This document shows positions 33,731-42,999 of a stretch of DNA of 44,248 bases, one piece after another; within the stretch, counting starts at the first letter, position 1; every line of letters starts with the position of its first letter. The DNA comes from Actinomycetes bacterium (GTDB lineage Bacteria; Actinomycetota; Thermoleophilia; BMS3ABIN01): contig JAJRWQ010000105.1 of the NCBI GenBank assembly GCA_024276735.1, positions 1 to 44,248 on the forward strand, read 5' to 3'. The notes under the pieces were generated by a model that saw only the letters and a list, made by a program, of their open reading frames with translations, did not search any database and was not told the origin of the DNA. The position numbers and the translations under genes are program-made.

Positions 33731-34481
33731 AGAAGAGATACAGCGCTACGCGCGCCACATCATCCTGCCCGAGGTGGGCGGTGCCGGGCAGGAAAAGCTC
33801 AAGCAGGCGCGGGTGCTGGTGGTGGGCGCCGGCGGCCTGGGTTCGCCGGTGCTGCTCTACCTGACGGCGGCCGGCGGGGGCAAGATCGGCCTCATCGAGG
33901 ACGACGTCGTCGACATCACCAACCTGCAGCGCCAGGTGCTGCACTTCACACCCGACCTGGGCCGCCACAAGGCCGAGAGCGCCGAGGAGACGATGAAGAA
34001 GATCAATCCCCTGGTGGAGATCGACGTCTACAAGGAGCGCCTCACCAAGGACAACATTTTCCCGCTGCTGGAGAAGTACGACATCGTCGTCGACGGCGTG
34101 GACAACTTCCCCACCCGCTACCTTTTGAACGACGCCTGCGTGATGAAGCGCAAGCGGCGGGTGGAAGGCGGCATCCTGCGCTTCATGGGCCTGATCATGA
34201 CCATCGACGGCGGCAGCAGCGCCTGCTACCGCTGCGTCTTCGAGGAGCCGCCGCCCCCGGGCACGGTTCCCAGCTGCGCCGAGGCCGGTATCCTTGGTGC
34301 CGTCGCCGGCGTGGTGGGCACCCTGCAGGCAACCGAGGTACTGAAGCTGATCACCGGCGTGGGCAAGCCGCTTTACAACCGCATGCTGCAGTTCGACGCC
34401 GAGGAGCTTTCCTTCCACGAGGTGAAGGCCCAGCGCAATCCCAAGTGTCCCGTCTGCGGCGAGAACCCCACCATCACCTAG
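33705..34481 (+). CDS. MoeB/ThiF (HesA) E1-like adenylyltransferase
   Basis: [56 protein letters not shown] C-terminal Zn ligands. Confidence 0.93.
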   Translation: [258 protein letters not shown]

Positions 34482-34528
34482 CTCATCGAGTACGCCTACG
34501 CCTGCGAGTCCCAGGCCCCTGGCAGCTG

Positions 34529-34972
34529 ATGCCCACGGCGCTGCGCCTCTCTTCCCGCCAACTGGACACCATCCTCCGGCACGCGCGTGCCTGGAAGCCG
34601 GAGGAGGCCTGCGGCATTCTCGCCGGCAACGGCGACGGCCGCGTGGAGCGCGTCTTTCCCATGGAGAACGTCGAGCACAGCTCCACCCTCTACATGATGG
34701 ATTCGCAGGAGCAGTTCCGGGTCTTCGACGAGATCGAGCGCGAGGGCTGGCAGCTGGTGGCGATCTTTCACTCCCACCCCCACTCCCCCGCCGTGCCCTC
34801 GGCGCGCGACTGCGAGCTGGCATTCTACCCTGATTCCCTCTACCTGATAGTGTCGCTGATGGACGACGCTCTCCCGGAGCTGCACGCCTACCGCATCGTC
34901 GACGGCGAGGTGGAGGAAGTGGACATCTTCGTGGACGGCAACCGCCTGGAGCCCCCGGGAGAGGGCGGATGA
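34529..34972 (+). CDS. JAMM/MPN+ metalloprotease (Mec+/HcyD/QbsD-like)
   Basis: PEEACGILAG...VAIFHSHPHSPAVPSARDCELA (E...HxH...SxxD). Confidence 0.92.
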   Translation: MPTALRLSSRQLDTILRHARAWKPEEACGILAGNGDGRVERVFPMENVEHSSTLYMMDSQEQFRVFDEIEREGWQLVAIFHSHPHSPAVPSARDCELAFYPDSLYLIVSLMDDALPELHAYRIVDGEVEEVDIFVDGNRLEPPGEGG

Positions 34973-35871
34973 GCACCGGGGGCGAAACCGGGGGCGTGGA
35001 GACGGCGCCGGTCGCCGGTGACGCCCGGGAGCTGCTCGACCGCCTCGAGGATCACCTGCGCCGGCTGGGTAGCGTCGCCGTGGGCTATTCCGGCGGCGTC
35101 GACTCCACCCTGGTGGCGGCGGCCGCCCTTTCGGCCCTGGGCAGGGGTTCCGTGCTGGCGGTGACCGCCGATTCGCCCACGCTGCCCCGGCGCGAGCTGA
35201 AAGCGGCCGCGGCCCTCGCCCGCGAGCTGGGTATCCCCCACGCGGTGATCGAGACCCGGGAGCTGGAGGACGACAATTTCCGCGCCAGCCCCGTGGACCG
35301 CTGCTACCACTGCAAGCACGAGCTCTGGTCGCGGGTAAGGAAGCTGGCCGAAGAGCGTGGCCTCGCCGCCGTGGTTGACGGCGTCAACGCCGACGACGGC
35401 GACGATCACCGCCCTGGCATCCGTGCCGGGGACGAGGCGGGGGTGCTGCATCCCCTGGCCGCCATCGGCGCCGGCAAGCAGGCGGTGCGGGCGATGGCCC
35501 GCCTGGCGGGGCTGCCCAACTGGGAGAAGCCGGCCCAGGCCTGCCTTTCCTCGCGTTTTCCCTACGGCCAGGAAATCACCCCGGAGGAGCTGTCACGGGT
35601 GGAGGCGGCCGAGGAATACCTCGCTTTGCTGGGATTCGGGGAGCTGCGCGTGCGCTGCCACGACGGCATCGCCCGTATAGAGGTTCCCGCCGCGGACGTC
35701 GGCGAGCTGGCGGGGCCCCTCAGGGAGAGGGTGACCCGAAGGCTCAAGGAGCTGGGCTTCCGCTACGTCACCGTTGACCTGGAGGGCTTTCGCAGCGGCA
35801 GCATGAACGAGGTGCTGAGCGGCGGTGAGGATGCGGCCGCCGGCAGGGCACGGAAAAGCGAAGGCGGATGA
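34969..35871 (+). CDS. larE: LarE-family ATP-dependent sulfurtransferase
   Basis: VAVGYSGGVDSTLVAAAA; DRCYHCKHELW; DGVNADDGDDHRPG; KPAQACLSSRFPYG. Confidence 0.9.
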   Translation: MSTGGETGGVETAPVAGDARELLDRLEDHLRRLGSVAVGYSGGVDSTLVAAAALSALGRGSVLAVTADSPTLPRRELKAAAALARELGIPHAVIETRELEDDNFRASPVDRCYHCKHELWSRVRKLAEERGLAAVVDGVNADDGDDHRPGIRAGDEAGVLHPLAAIGAGKQAVRAMARLAGLPNWEKPAQACLSSRFPYGQEITPEELSRVEAAEEYLALLGFGELRVRCHDGIARIEVPAADVGELAGPLRERVTRRLKELGFRYVTVDLEGFRSGSMNEVLSGGEDAAAGRARKSEGG

Positions 35872-35900
35872 CTACCGGGGGCACGCGTTCCGCCGCCCGG

Positions 35901-36137
35901 CTACTCGACGAACGATTCCAGGTACTCGATCTCGATCCCCAGGTCCTGCAGGAAACGGAAGGCCCGCTCCAGCTCTTCCTCCTCCCCGCTCAGCTCCATC
36001 ACGATCCAGCCGTACTTCTCGTCCACGTTGGCGCGCCGGATGTTGGGGACGACGTCGAAATCACGCACCATCTCGTAGATCACCGGGCGCTTGATCAGCT
36101 TCTCGGGAAAGGTCAGCTCCAGGCGTTGCGTCTTCAT
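35901..36137 (-). CDS. Stand-alone NIL-domain protein (78 aa)
   Basis: RLELTFPEKLIKRPVIYEMVRDFDVVPNIRRANVDEKYGWIVMELSGEEEELERAFRFLQDLGIEIEYL. Confidence 0.8.
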   Translation of the reverse strand: MKTQRLELTFPEKLIKRPVIYEMVRDFDVVPNIRRANVDEKYGWIVMELSGEEEELERAFRFLQDLGIEIEYLESFVE

Positions 36138-36261
36138 CGTTCCTCCAGTCTAGAAGCCTGCCTGTGCGCGCTTATTCTGGTAAGATAAAATCATCGCTGC
36201 GGTTAGATACTATCGGCAAGTGCCCATTAAATCAAAGCGCGGCGGCGGGAGTCGATCGACG

Positions 36262-37074
36262 ATGAGAATCCTCAGGAAGACAGCAACGGCCATCGCCGCG
36301 GCGGCTGCCGTGGCCGGTTGGCTGGCGAGCCGCGGCGACCTGGAACGGGCCGTGGAAACGGTGAAGGACGACGTGGAGGCCATACGCGAGCGCGACCCGG
36401 CGGCGTCGGGCATGGTGGAAGCGCTCACCTGCTACTCGGGGCTGCACGCACTGCTGCTGCACCGCGTGGCCCACTTTCTCCACCACCTGGGCATCCCCCT
36501 GGTACCGCGGATCATTTCGCAGTTCAATCGCTTTCTCACCGGGATCGAGATCCACCCGGCGGCGGAGATCGGCAAGGGCTTCTTCATCGATCACGGCGCC
36601 GGCGTGGTGATCGGCGAGACCACCGTCATCGGCGACAACGTCACCCTCTACCAGGGCGTGACCCTGGGCGGCACCGGCAAGGAGACGGGCAAGCGGCACC
36701 CGACGCTCAAGAACAACGTCACCATCGGCGCCGGCGCCAAGGTGCTGGGCTCGGTGGTGATCGGCGAGAACGCCAAGATCGGCGCCGGGGCGATCGTCAT
36801 CCACAACGTGCCCCCCAACTCCACGGTGGTGGGCAACCCCGGGCGGCCGGTGCGCGAGCGCGGGCGCAAGGTGGGCGCCGCCGACGTGGACTGGACCCAC
36901 CTGCCCGACCCGGTGGCCGATGCCATGGCATCGCTGGTACGGCGGGTGGTGGAGATGGAGAACGAGTTCAAGGCCGCCTTCCCCGAGAAGGGGCCCGAGA
37001 TCGAAAAGGCCCAGGAACAGGGAGAGCGGGAACTAGACCGGGTATTCGACTATTACCACGGCTCCGGGATCTGA
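36262..37074 (+). CDS. cysE: Serine O-acetyltransferase
   Basis: IHPAAEIGKGFFIDHGAGVVIGETTVIGDNVTLYQGVTLGGTGKETGKRHPTLKNNVTIGAGAKVLG hexapeptide repeats. Confidence 0.92.
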   Translation: MRILRKTATAIAAAAAVAGWLASRGDLERAVETVKDDVEAIRERDPAASGMVEALTCYSGLHALLLHRVAHFLHHLGIPLVPRIISQFNRFLTGIEIHPAAEIGKGFFIDHGAGVVIGETTVIGDNVTLYQGVTLGGTGKETGKRHPTLKNNVTIGAGAKVLGSVVIGENAKIGAGAIVIHNVPPNSTVVGNPGRPVRERGRKVGAADVDWTHLPDPVADAMASLVRRVVEMENEFKAAFPEKGPEIEKAQEQGERELDRVFDYYHGSGI

Positions 37075-37157
37075 GCGATACCGGGTCGGCGCCCGGCGCC
37101 GTCCCTCCAGGCAGGGCTGCCGGCGGGCTCTTGTCCCGCGGCGGCGAAACCGGCAAG

Positions 37158-37487
37158 ATGAACGAGGTGAAGACACAAGTGAGCAAGGTACGCAGGCTGG
37201 TGCTGGACGTGCTCAAACCGCATCAGCCCACCATCCTCGACCTGGCCGTCAAGCTGGGTGATCTCGACGGCGTGCAGGGAACCGACCTGGTGCTCAACGA
37301 GATCGACAACAAGGTGGAGAACATCAAGATCACCCTCGAGGGCCCCGAGATCGACTTCGAAGCAGTCTCGGCCGTCATCCAGGAGAGCGGCGGCAGCATC
37401 CATAGCATCGACAAGGTGTCCACCGGCAAGCAGCTGATCGACGAGGCCAACACCCCCCAGGACATTCCTGCCCGCTGGATGCGGTAA
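37158..37487 (+). CDS. DUF211 family protein
   Basis: VRRLVLDVLKPHQPTILDLAVKLGDLDGVQGTDLVLNEIDNKVENIKITLEG. Confidence 0.85.
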   Translation: MNEVKTQVSKVRRLVLDVLKPHQPTILDLAVKLGDLDGVQGTDLVLNEIDNKVENIKITLEGPEIDFEAVSAVIQESGGSIHSIDKVSTGKQLIDEANTPQDIPARWMR

Positions 37488-37523
37488 CCGGGAACGGCAG
37501 AAAGGGGTCCGAGAGAACTTTCG

Positions 37524-38111
37524 TTGAAGATACCCAGCATCCGAACGCTGCGCAGGTACCACCGCATCGCCGGCGTGGGCGAGATAGCCAGGCGGTACTT
37601 CGCCATGAACGCCTTCGACGGCGTGCTCACCATCCTCGGCGTGCTGGTGGGAAGCTATTTCGGCGGCATCACCCGGCCCGCCTCGGTGCTCACCCTGGGG
37701 CTGGCCGCCTCCTTCGCCATGGGCGTCCCCGGCTTCTACGGCGCCTACATCACCGAGAAGGCGGAGCGCCGCCGCTCGCTGGACGAGCTGGAGCGCTCGA
37801 CGCTTTCCGACCTCAGCGACACCGACATCAGCCATGCCTCCACTTACGCCACCATCGTGGTGGCCTTCATCGACGGCATCTCCCCCTTTGCCGCCGCTGC
37901 CCTGGCCATCGCCCCCTTCTTCCTCGGTGACGCCATCGACATCACCGCCGCCTACATCGCCGCGGTGGCCATCGCCTTCGTACAGCTGTTCCTGCTGGGC
38001 GCCTACCTGGGCTCCGTCTCCCGGGACCACGTGATCTTCGCCGGCGTGAAGATGATGGTGGCCGGCTTCGTCTGCGTCTCCGTGGCCTACCTGCTGGGAG
38101 GCCTGGCATGA
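37524..38111 (+). CDS. VIT1/CCC1-family membrane protein
   Basis: YFAMNAFDGVLTILGVLVGSYFGG...SFAMGVPGFYGAYITEKAERRRSLDELER. Confidence 0.7.
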   Translation: MKIPSIRTLRRYHRIAGVGEIARRYFAMNAFDGVLTILGVLVGSYFGGITRPASVLTLGLAASFAMGVPGFYGAYITEKAERRRSLDELERSTLSDLSDTDISHASTYATIVVAFIDGISPFAAAALAIAPFFLGDAIDITAAYIAAVAIAFVQLFLLGAYLGSVSRDHVIFAGVKMMVAGFVCVSVAYLLGGLA

Positions 38112-40270
38112 ACGTCGCCGACAGCGAGAAGCTGCTGGCGGACTTGAACCCGCAGCAGCGCCAGGCGGTCACCTGCCCCGGGGGGCCGCTGCTGGTGCTG
38201 GCCGGCGCCGGCAGCGGCAAGACCCGCGTGCTCACGCACCGGGTGGCCTGGCTGGTGGCCACCGGCGCCGCCCGTCCCCACGAGCTGCTGGCGATCACCT
38301 TCACCAACAAGGCCGCCAACGAGATGAAGGAGCGCATCGAGACGCTGCTGGGGCCGGTGGCGCGCACCATGTGGATCAGCACCTTCCACGCCGCCTGCGC
38401 CCGCATCCTGCGCCGGGAGGCGCCGCTCCTGGGCTACGAGTCGAACTTCACCATCTACGACGCCGCCGACCAGGTGCGGCTGGTGCGCCGCTGCCTGAAG
38501 CAGCTCGACTACGACGTGAACCGCTTTCCCCCCAAGGGCGTGCACGCGGTGATCTCCGCGGCCAAGAACCGCCTGGTGGGGCCCGAGGACTTTGCCGAGG
38601 CCGTCGACGGCTTCTTCGAGGAGACGGTGGCGCGCACCTACGAGCGCTACCAGAAACAGCTATACGCCAACAACGCCATGGACTTCGACGACCTGGTGAT
38701 GCTCACGGTGCAGCTCTTCGAGCGCTTCCCGGAGCGCCTGGAGCATTACCGCCAAAGCTTCCGCCACGTGCTCGTGGACGAGTACCAGGACACCAACCAC
38801 GCCCAGTACCGGCTGGTGAACCAGCTGGCCGGCGGCCACCGCAACGTCTGCGTGGTGGGCGACGACGACCAGAGCATTTATTCCTGGCGCGGCGCCGACA
38901 TCCGCAACATCCTCGACTTCGAGCAGGATTACCCCGAGGCCACGGTGATCAAGCTGGAGCAGAACTACCGCTCCACGCAGACCATCCTCGACGCCGCCAA
39001 CAGCGTCGTCGACAACAACCGCGGCCGCAAGCAGAAACGGCTCTGGACCGATGCCCACGCCGGTGACCCGGTGCAGGTGGTGGAGCTGGAGGACGAGCAC
39101 GCAGAGGCCAGGTTCCTGGCCGGGGAGATCGTGCGCCTGCAGGAGCAGCACGGCTACACCCCTTCCCAGATCGCCGTCTTTTACCGCGTCAACGCCCAGT
39201 CGCGGGTGATCGAGGACATGCTGGTGCGTTACGGCATCCAGTACCGGGTGGTGGGCGGCACCCGCTTCTACGAGCGCGCCGAGATCAAGGACGCCCTCGC
39301 CTACCTGCTGCTGGTGGACAACCCCGCCGACGACGTCAGCTTCCGCCGGGTGGTGAACGCGCCCAAGCGGGGCATCGGCGCCGCCACCGTCGCCACCCTG
39401 GAGGAGGCCGCCGCCACCGAGGGACAGCACCTGCTGGAAGCGGCGGCGCACGCCGGCGACATCCCCGGGCTCCGTCCCCAGGCGGTGAAAGCCCTGAAGT
39501 CGTTCGCGGCGCTCATCGAGGGGCTGCGCGAAAAGTCCGAAAGCCTGCCGGTGGCCGAGCTCCTGGAGGAGATGCTGGAAGCCAGCGGCTACCTGGCGGC
39601 GCTGGCCGCAGAGCGCACCATCGAGGCCGAGGGCCGCATGGAAAACCTGGAGGAGCTGGTGGGCGTCGCCACCGAGTTCGAACAGCGCGTGCCGGGAGGG
39701 TCCCTGGGCGGGTTTCTCCAGGAGATCTCCCTCTACACCGACGTCGACAAGCTGGAGGCAGCGGAGGAATCGGTGACGCTGATGACCATCCACAACGCCA
39801 AGGGGCTGGAGTTTCCGGTGGTATTCATCGCCGGCGCCGAAGAGGGGGTGTTCCCCCACTCCCGCGCGCTGGACGAGCAGAACCTGGAGGAGGAACGGCG
39901 CCTCTGCTACGTGGGCATGACCCGGGCCATGAAACGCCTCTACTTCACTTACGCGGAAACCCGCAACCTCTACGGCTCCCGCCATTACAACATGGCCTCG
40001 CGCTTCATCGACGAGCTGCCCCCGGAGCTGGTGGAGAAACACGCCGCTGCTTCCGTGAGGTCACCAGCGCCGCTCCCTGGCGCTTTTTCACGGGGAGAGG
40101 CCGGGGCCGGTTTCGAGACCGGCGACCGGGTGCTCCACGCCCACTTCGGCGAGGGCACGGTCACCGCGGTGGCGTCCGGGGGAATGGTCACCGTCAGGTT
40201 CGACGAGGGCGGCGACGAGCGCACGCTGCTGCTGGAGTACGCGCCGCTCAAGCGCCTCCGCCGCGGCTAG
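38108..40270 (+). CDS. UvrD/PcrA-type superfamily 1A DNA helicase
   Basis: LNPQQRQAVTCPGGPLLVLAGAGSGKTRVLTHRVAWL; VDEYQDTNHAQY; VGDDDQSIYSWRGAD; MTIHNAKGLEFPVVFIAG. Confidence 0.95.
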   Translation: MNVADSEKLLADLNPQQRQAVTCPGGPLLVLAGAGSGKTRVLTHRVAWLVATGAARPHELLAITFTNKAANEMKERIETLLGPVARTMWISTFHAACARILRREAPLLGYESNFTIYDAADQVRLVRRCLKQLDYDVNRFPPKGVHAVISAAKNRLVGPEDFAEAVDGFFEETVARTYERYQKQLYANNAMDFDDLVMLTVQLFERFPERLEHYRQSFRHVLVDEYQDTNHAQYRLVNQLAGGHRNVCVVGDDDQSIYSWRGADIRNILDFEQDYPEATVIKLEQNYRSTQTILDAANSVVDNNRGRKQKRLWTDAHAGDPVQVVELEDEHAEARFLAGEIVRLQEQHGYTPSQIAVFYRVNAQSRVIEDMLVRYGIQYRVVGGTRFYERAEIKDALAYLLLVDNPADDVSFRRVVNAPKRGIGAATVATLEEAAATEGQHLLEAAAHAGDIPGLRPQAVKALKSFAALIEGLREKSESLPVAELLEEMLEASGYLAALAAERTIEAEGRMENLEELVGVATEFEQRVPGGSLGGFLQEISLYTDVDKLEAAEESVTLMTIHNAKGLEFPVVFIAGAEEGVFPHSRALDEQNLEEERRLCYVGMTRAMKRLYFTYAETRNLYGSRHYNMASRFIDELPPELVEKHAAASVRSPAPLPGAFSRGEAGAGFETGDRVLHAHFGEGTVTAVASGGMVTVRFDEGGDERTLLLEYAPLKRLRRG

Positions 40271-40272
40271 GG

Positions 40273-40728
40273 CTAGCCGTGGTGGTCCGAGATGCAGTCC
40301 CACTCCTCGCGGGTGAGCTTGGTTCGCAGCGCTTCCACCGCCTCGCGGCCGGCTAGCAGGTCCTTTCTCTCCTTTTCCAGCTTTTCCGGTTTCAGCCGGA
40401 AGACCCACCCCTCGCCGTAGGGATCGCGGTTCACCAGGCCGGCGTCGTCCAGCACCGCCTGGTTCACCTCGATCAGCTTGCCGCTCAGGGGGGCATTGAT
40501 CGGCCCCACGTACTTGCCGCTCTCGATCACCGCCACCCGCTTGCCCCTGCCGATGCTCTTCCCCAGCTTCCTGGGCTTTATGTAGAGCAGGTCGCCGGCG
40601 ATGTGCTGGCCGATGTCGGTGAGGCCAGAGGTGATGCTGCCGTCATCGTCGAAACGCACCCACATCTGGTTCTCGATGTCGTAGAGGATTCCCTCCTCGG
40701 GGAAGTTGCACCCCTTGATTACCACCAT
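40273..40728 (-). CDS. Lipoyl-carrier (GcvH-like) protein
   Basis: GLTDIGQHIAGDLLYIKPRKLG...VAVIESGKYVGPINAPLSGKLIEVN...DPYGEGWVFRLKP. Confidence 0.85.
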   Translation of the reverse strand: MVVIKGCNFPEEGILYDIENQMWVRFDDDGSITSGLTDIGQHIAGDLLYIKPRKLGKSIGRGKRVAVIESGKYVGPINAPLSGKLIEVNQAVLDDAGLVNRDPYGEGWVFRLKPEKLEKERKDLLAGREAVEALRTKLTREEWDCISDHHG

Positions 40729-40803
40729 TGCTCAGCCCTCCGCCTCGGTTGCCGGGCGCCACGGGGGTGGCCCGGTCAACGCCAGTGTAGACCCCGGGCG
40801 GTG

Positions 40804-40812
40804 ATTATATCA
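40804..40812 (-). promoter_or_regulatory. Extended -10 promoter (TGATATAAT on the minus strand) for the GcvH-like gene
   Basis: Perfect TGn-TATAAT 76-84 bp upstream of the start codon. Confidence 0.5.
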
Positions 40813-40972
40813 GAGCCGGCGCCGGGAGCCGAAAACCGTCCGTAAATACGGTAGATCGCCATTCATCGATGCATATTTGGCAAGTAAAAGATACATCGTT
40901 CTAGGTCGATATGATGTTTTGGCAGCTTTTATCTCCCCTCCATGAGCCGGTTGGTGGTGCGGGAAAACGTGC

Positions 40973-41353
40973 CTAGAAGTACATCACCTGGTCGACCTCG
41001 AAACTGAGGTCGATGATGCCGGCGGCGCCGGCCACGCGGCAGCCCTCGATCAGGTCATCGATGGTCAGCCCCTCCGCCTCCATCGCCTGGGCGCAGACCA
41101 GGAACTCGACGCCGGCCTCCCGGGCGCGGTCCAGCCAGGTCTTCAGGGTGACGCCGCTGCCGGGCACCAGCTCCACCTTTTCCGCCTCACCCCGCTTCAG
41201 CTGGTCGACGCCCTCCATGGTGAACCAGATGGTGACTTCCATGTCCATGGCCGCCGCCGAGTTGGCGATGAAGAGCGGCGCGTAGGTGCGCCGCGGCTCG
41301 CGGAGGCCGCTCGTCTGCAGGATCAGCAGTTTCTTGCCCTCGGTGTCGTTCAT
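40973..41353 (-). CDS. DsrE-family sulfur-relay protein
   Basis: KKLLILQTSGLREPRRTYAPLFIANSAAAMDMEVTIWFTMEGVDQLKRG...GVEFLVCAQAMEAEGL. Confidence 0.85.
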   Translation of the reverse strand: MNDTEGKKLLILQTSGLREPRRTYAPLFIANSAAAMDMEVTIWFTMEGVDQLKRGEAEKVELVPGSGVTLKTWLDRAREAGVEFLVCAQAMEAEGLTIDDLIEGCRVAGAAGIIDLSFEVDQVMYF

Positions 41354-41520
41354 CCTTGCCTCCCTCTCGCTGTGGCTAGATTCTATCACCGGGCGTGCCG
41401 GGGTGCCGTTGGTGACGAATATCACCAAGCGCCCCCGCGGCGGCGGGTATATTGTTTCAGCAGGCCATATTCCCGGAAAAGCCTTACCAGGAAAGGTTCG
41501 GCGTAACGAGAGGTGATTCC

Positions 41521-42156
41521 ATGAGCAACGATTTTCGCGCCACCATAACCGAAGTGCCGCCGCTGGTGCTGCGCGAGCCGCTGGCGGCGACCCTGGGCGC
41601 CTTCAACGGCGACGACCATAACGTGGCCTTCTCCTTTGACGACGTGGTAAAGGCCGCCGGTCACGTCTGCCCCACCGTGACCGGCACTTACCTCGCCGTC
41701 TCCCGGGCCCTGGATGCCCTGTACGGTGACGAGGTGCCGCTGCGCGGCGGTATCGCCGTCACCATCGCCGGCAGCCGGGAGGAAGGCGCCCTGGGGGGGA
41801 TGGCGCAGGTGATCACCCACGTCACCGGCGCCGCGGGCGCGGGAGGGTTCAAGGGATTGTCGGGCCGGTTCGCGCGCCGCGGCCTCCTGCGCTTCGAGGG
41901 CGAGAGCGACGGCGCCGCCGTCATTACTTTCGAGCGTGTCGACACCGGCGCCGCAGTGACCGTGCGCTTCTCTCCCTGGCTGGTTCCCTTCCCCGTGGAG
42001 AAAGGCAGCCGGGCGGTCGCGCTGATGGAGAAGGTGGTGGGCGGCGACGCCACCGCCGACGAGGCGCGCGAGTTCGCGGACCTGTGGATGGAAAAGATCG
42101 CCGTCATGCTCAGGGGAGAGGACATCGAGGAATGGCTGGTGCTGGAGGAAGCTTGA
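41521..42156 (+). CDS. FmdE-like domain protein
   Basis: FSFDDVVKAAGHVCPTVTGTYLAVSRALDALYGDEVPLRGGIAVTIAG. Confidence 0.7.
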   Translation: MSNDFRATITEVPPLVLREPLAATLGAFNGDDHNVAFSFDDVVKAAGHVCPTVTGTYLAVSRALDALYGDEVPLRGGIAVTIAGSREEGALGGMAQVITHVTGAAGAGGFKGLSGRFARRGLLRFEGESDGAAVITFERVDTGAAVTVRFSPWLVPFPVEKGSRAVALMEKVVGGDATADEAREFADLWMEKIAVMLRGEDIEEWLVLEEA

Positions 42157-42944
42157 ACAGGGCTTTCCGTTCCTGGCTGCCGCGCGAGCACGGAGCTTGG
42201 GCGATCCTGGCGGTTTCCTACTTCACCGGTGCCTTCGCCGGCGCGGAGCCGCTGGTCGCGGCGCTCTTCTTCCCGCTGGCCCTGGCGCTGTTCGTTGCCC
42301 GCCGGCCGGTGGTGACCTGGATCGCCTGGCAGCTGCGGCGGCCGGCTCCCGCGCCGCTCGCGGGCACCGCCCTCGCCTTCGCCCTGGCGGCCGCTGCCGG
42401 GGCCGCCATGCTGCTGTTCCTGGTGAGGGCCGCCGGCGCGCGCAGCACGCTGCTGCTGTCGCTGGCGGCGCTCTCGCTGCTGGCGCTGGTGACCTGGCGT
42501 TCGCTGGGACGCCGTGACCGTTCGCTCTCGTCCGAGATGGCAGGTCTGCTGCTGGTGACGCTCTCGGCTCCGGCCGCCTACTTTCTTGCGGGCGGGCCGA
42601 ACGCGGGCACGGCGGTCACCGTCTGGCTGCTGGCGTCGGCTTACTTCGCCACCGGCGTGCTCTACGTGCGCCTGCGGCTGCGCGGCTTCAGCCGCCGGCG
42701 GCGGCGCCGGCTGAAGCTCACTGCCCTGGTCTACGTGCTGGTTTCCGCGGCCGCCATCGCCGCCGCCGTGCTGGCGGGGCTGTTGCCGTGGCCGGTGTTG
42801 GTCGCCTTTGCGCCGCTCCAGGCTTACGTGCTCTTTCGCGCCGCCTTTCCCGCAGACGGCAACATCCGCGGCGAGGGTTTCCTGCTTGCCGCTCTCTCGC
42901 TGGTCTTTGCCTTCCTGGTGGCGGCCGCCTGCTCCGGCTCCTGA
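42153..42944 (+). CDS. YwiC-like membrane protein (TTG start, TTGA overlap)
   Basis: LPREHGAWAILAVSYFTGAFAG...; multi-TM. Confidence 0.75.
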   Translation: MNRAFRSWLPREHGAWAILAVSYFTGAFAGAEPLVAALFFPLALALFVARRPVVTWIAWQLRRPAPAPLAGTALAFALAAAAGAAMLLFLVRAAGARSTLLLSLAALSLLALVTWRSLGRRDRSLSSEMAGLLLVTLSAPAAYFLAGGPNAGTAVTVWLLASAYFATGVLYVRLRLRGFSRRRRRRLKLTALVYVLVSAAAIAAAVLAGLLPWPVLVAFAPLQAYVLFRAAFPADGNIRGEGFLLAALSLVFAFLVAAACSGS

Positions 42945-42955
42945 AGGAGGGCATG

Positions 42956-42984
42956 AAAAAAGGGCGGCCTGAGCCGCCCTTTCG
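42956..42984. terminator. Bidirectional intrinsic terminator between convergent genes
   Basis: AAAAAAGGGCGGC-CTGA-GCCGCCCTTTC, perfect 10-bp stem with T6 on the minus strand. Confidence 0.85.
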
Positions 42985-42999
42985 GCGCATGTTCTACGA

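Noticed and set aside
38660-40042. 460-aa minus-strand ORF
   Set aside because: Antisense shadow of the UvrD/PcrA helicase
40840-40965. AT-richer intergenic region as a possible foreign insertion or ncRNA
   Set aside because: No repeats or boundaries seen; best explained as upstream regulatory DNA of the GcvH-like gene (extended -10 at 40804-40812)
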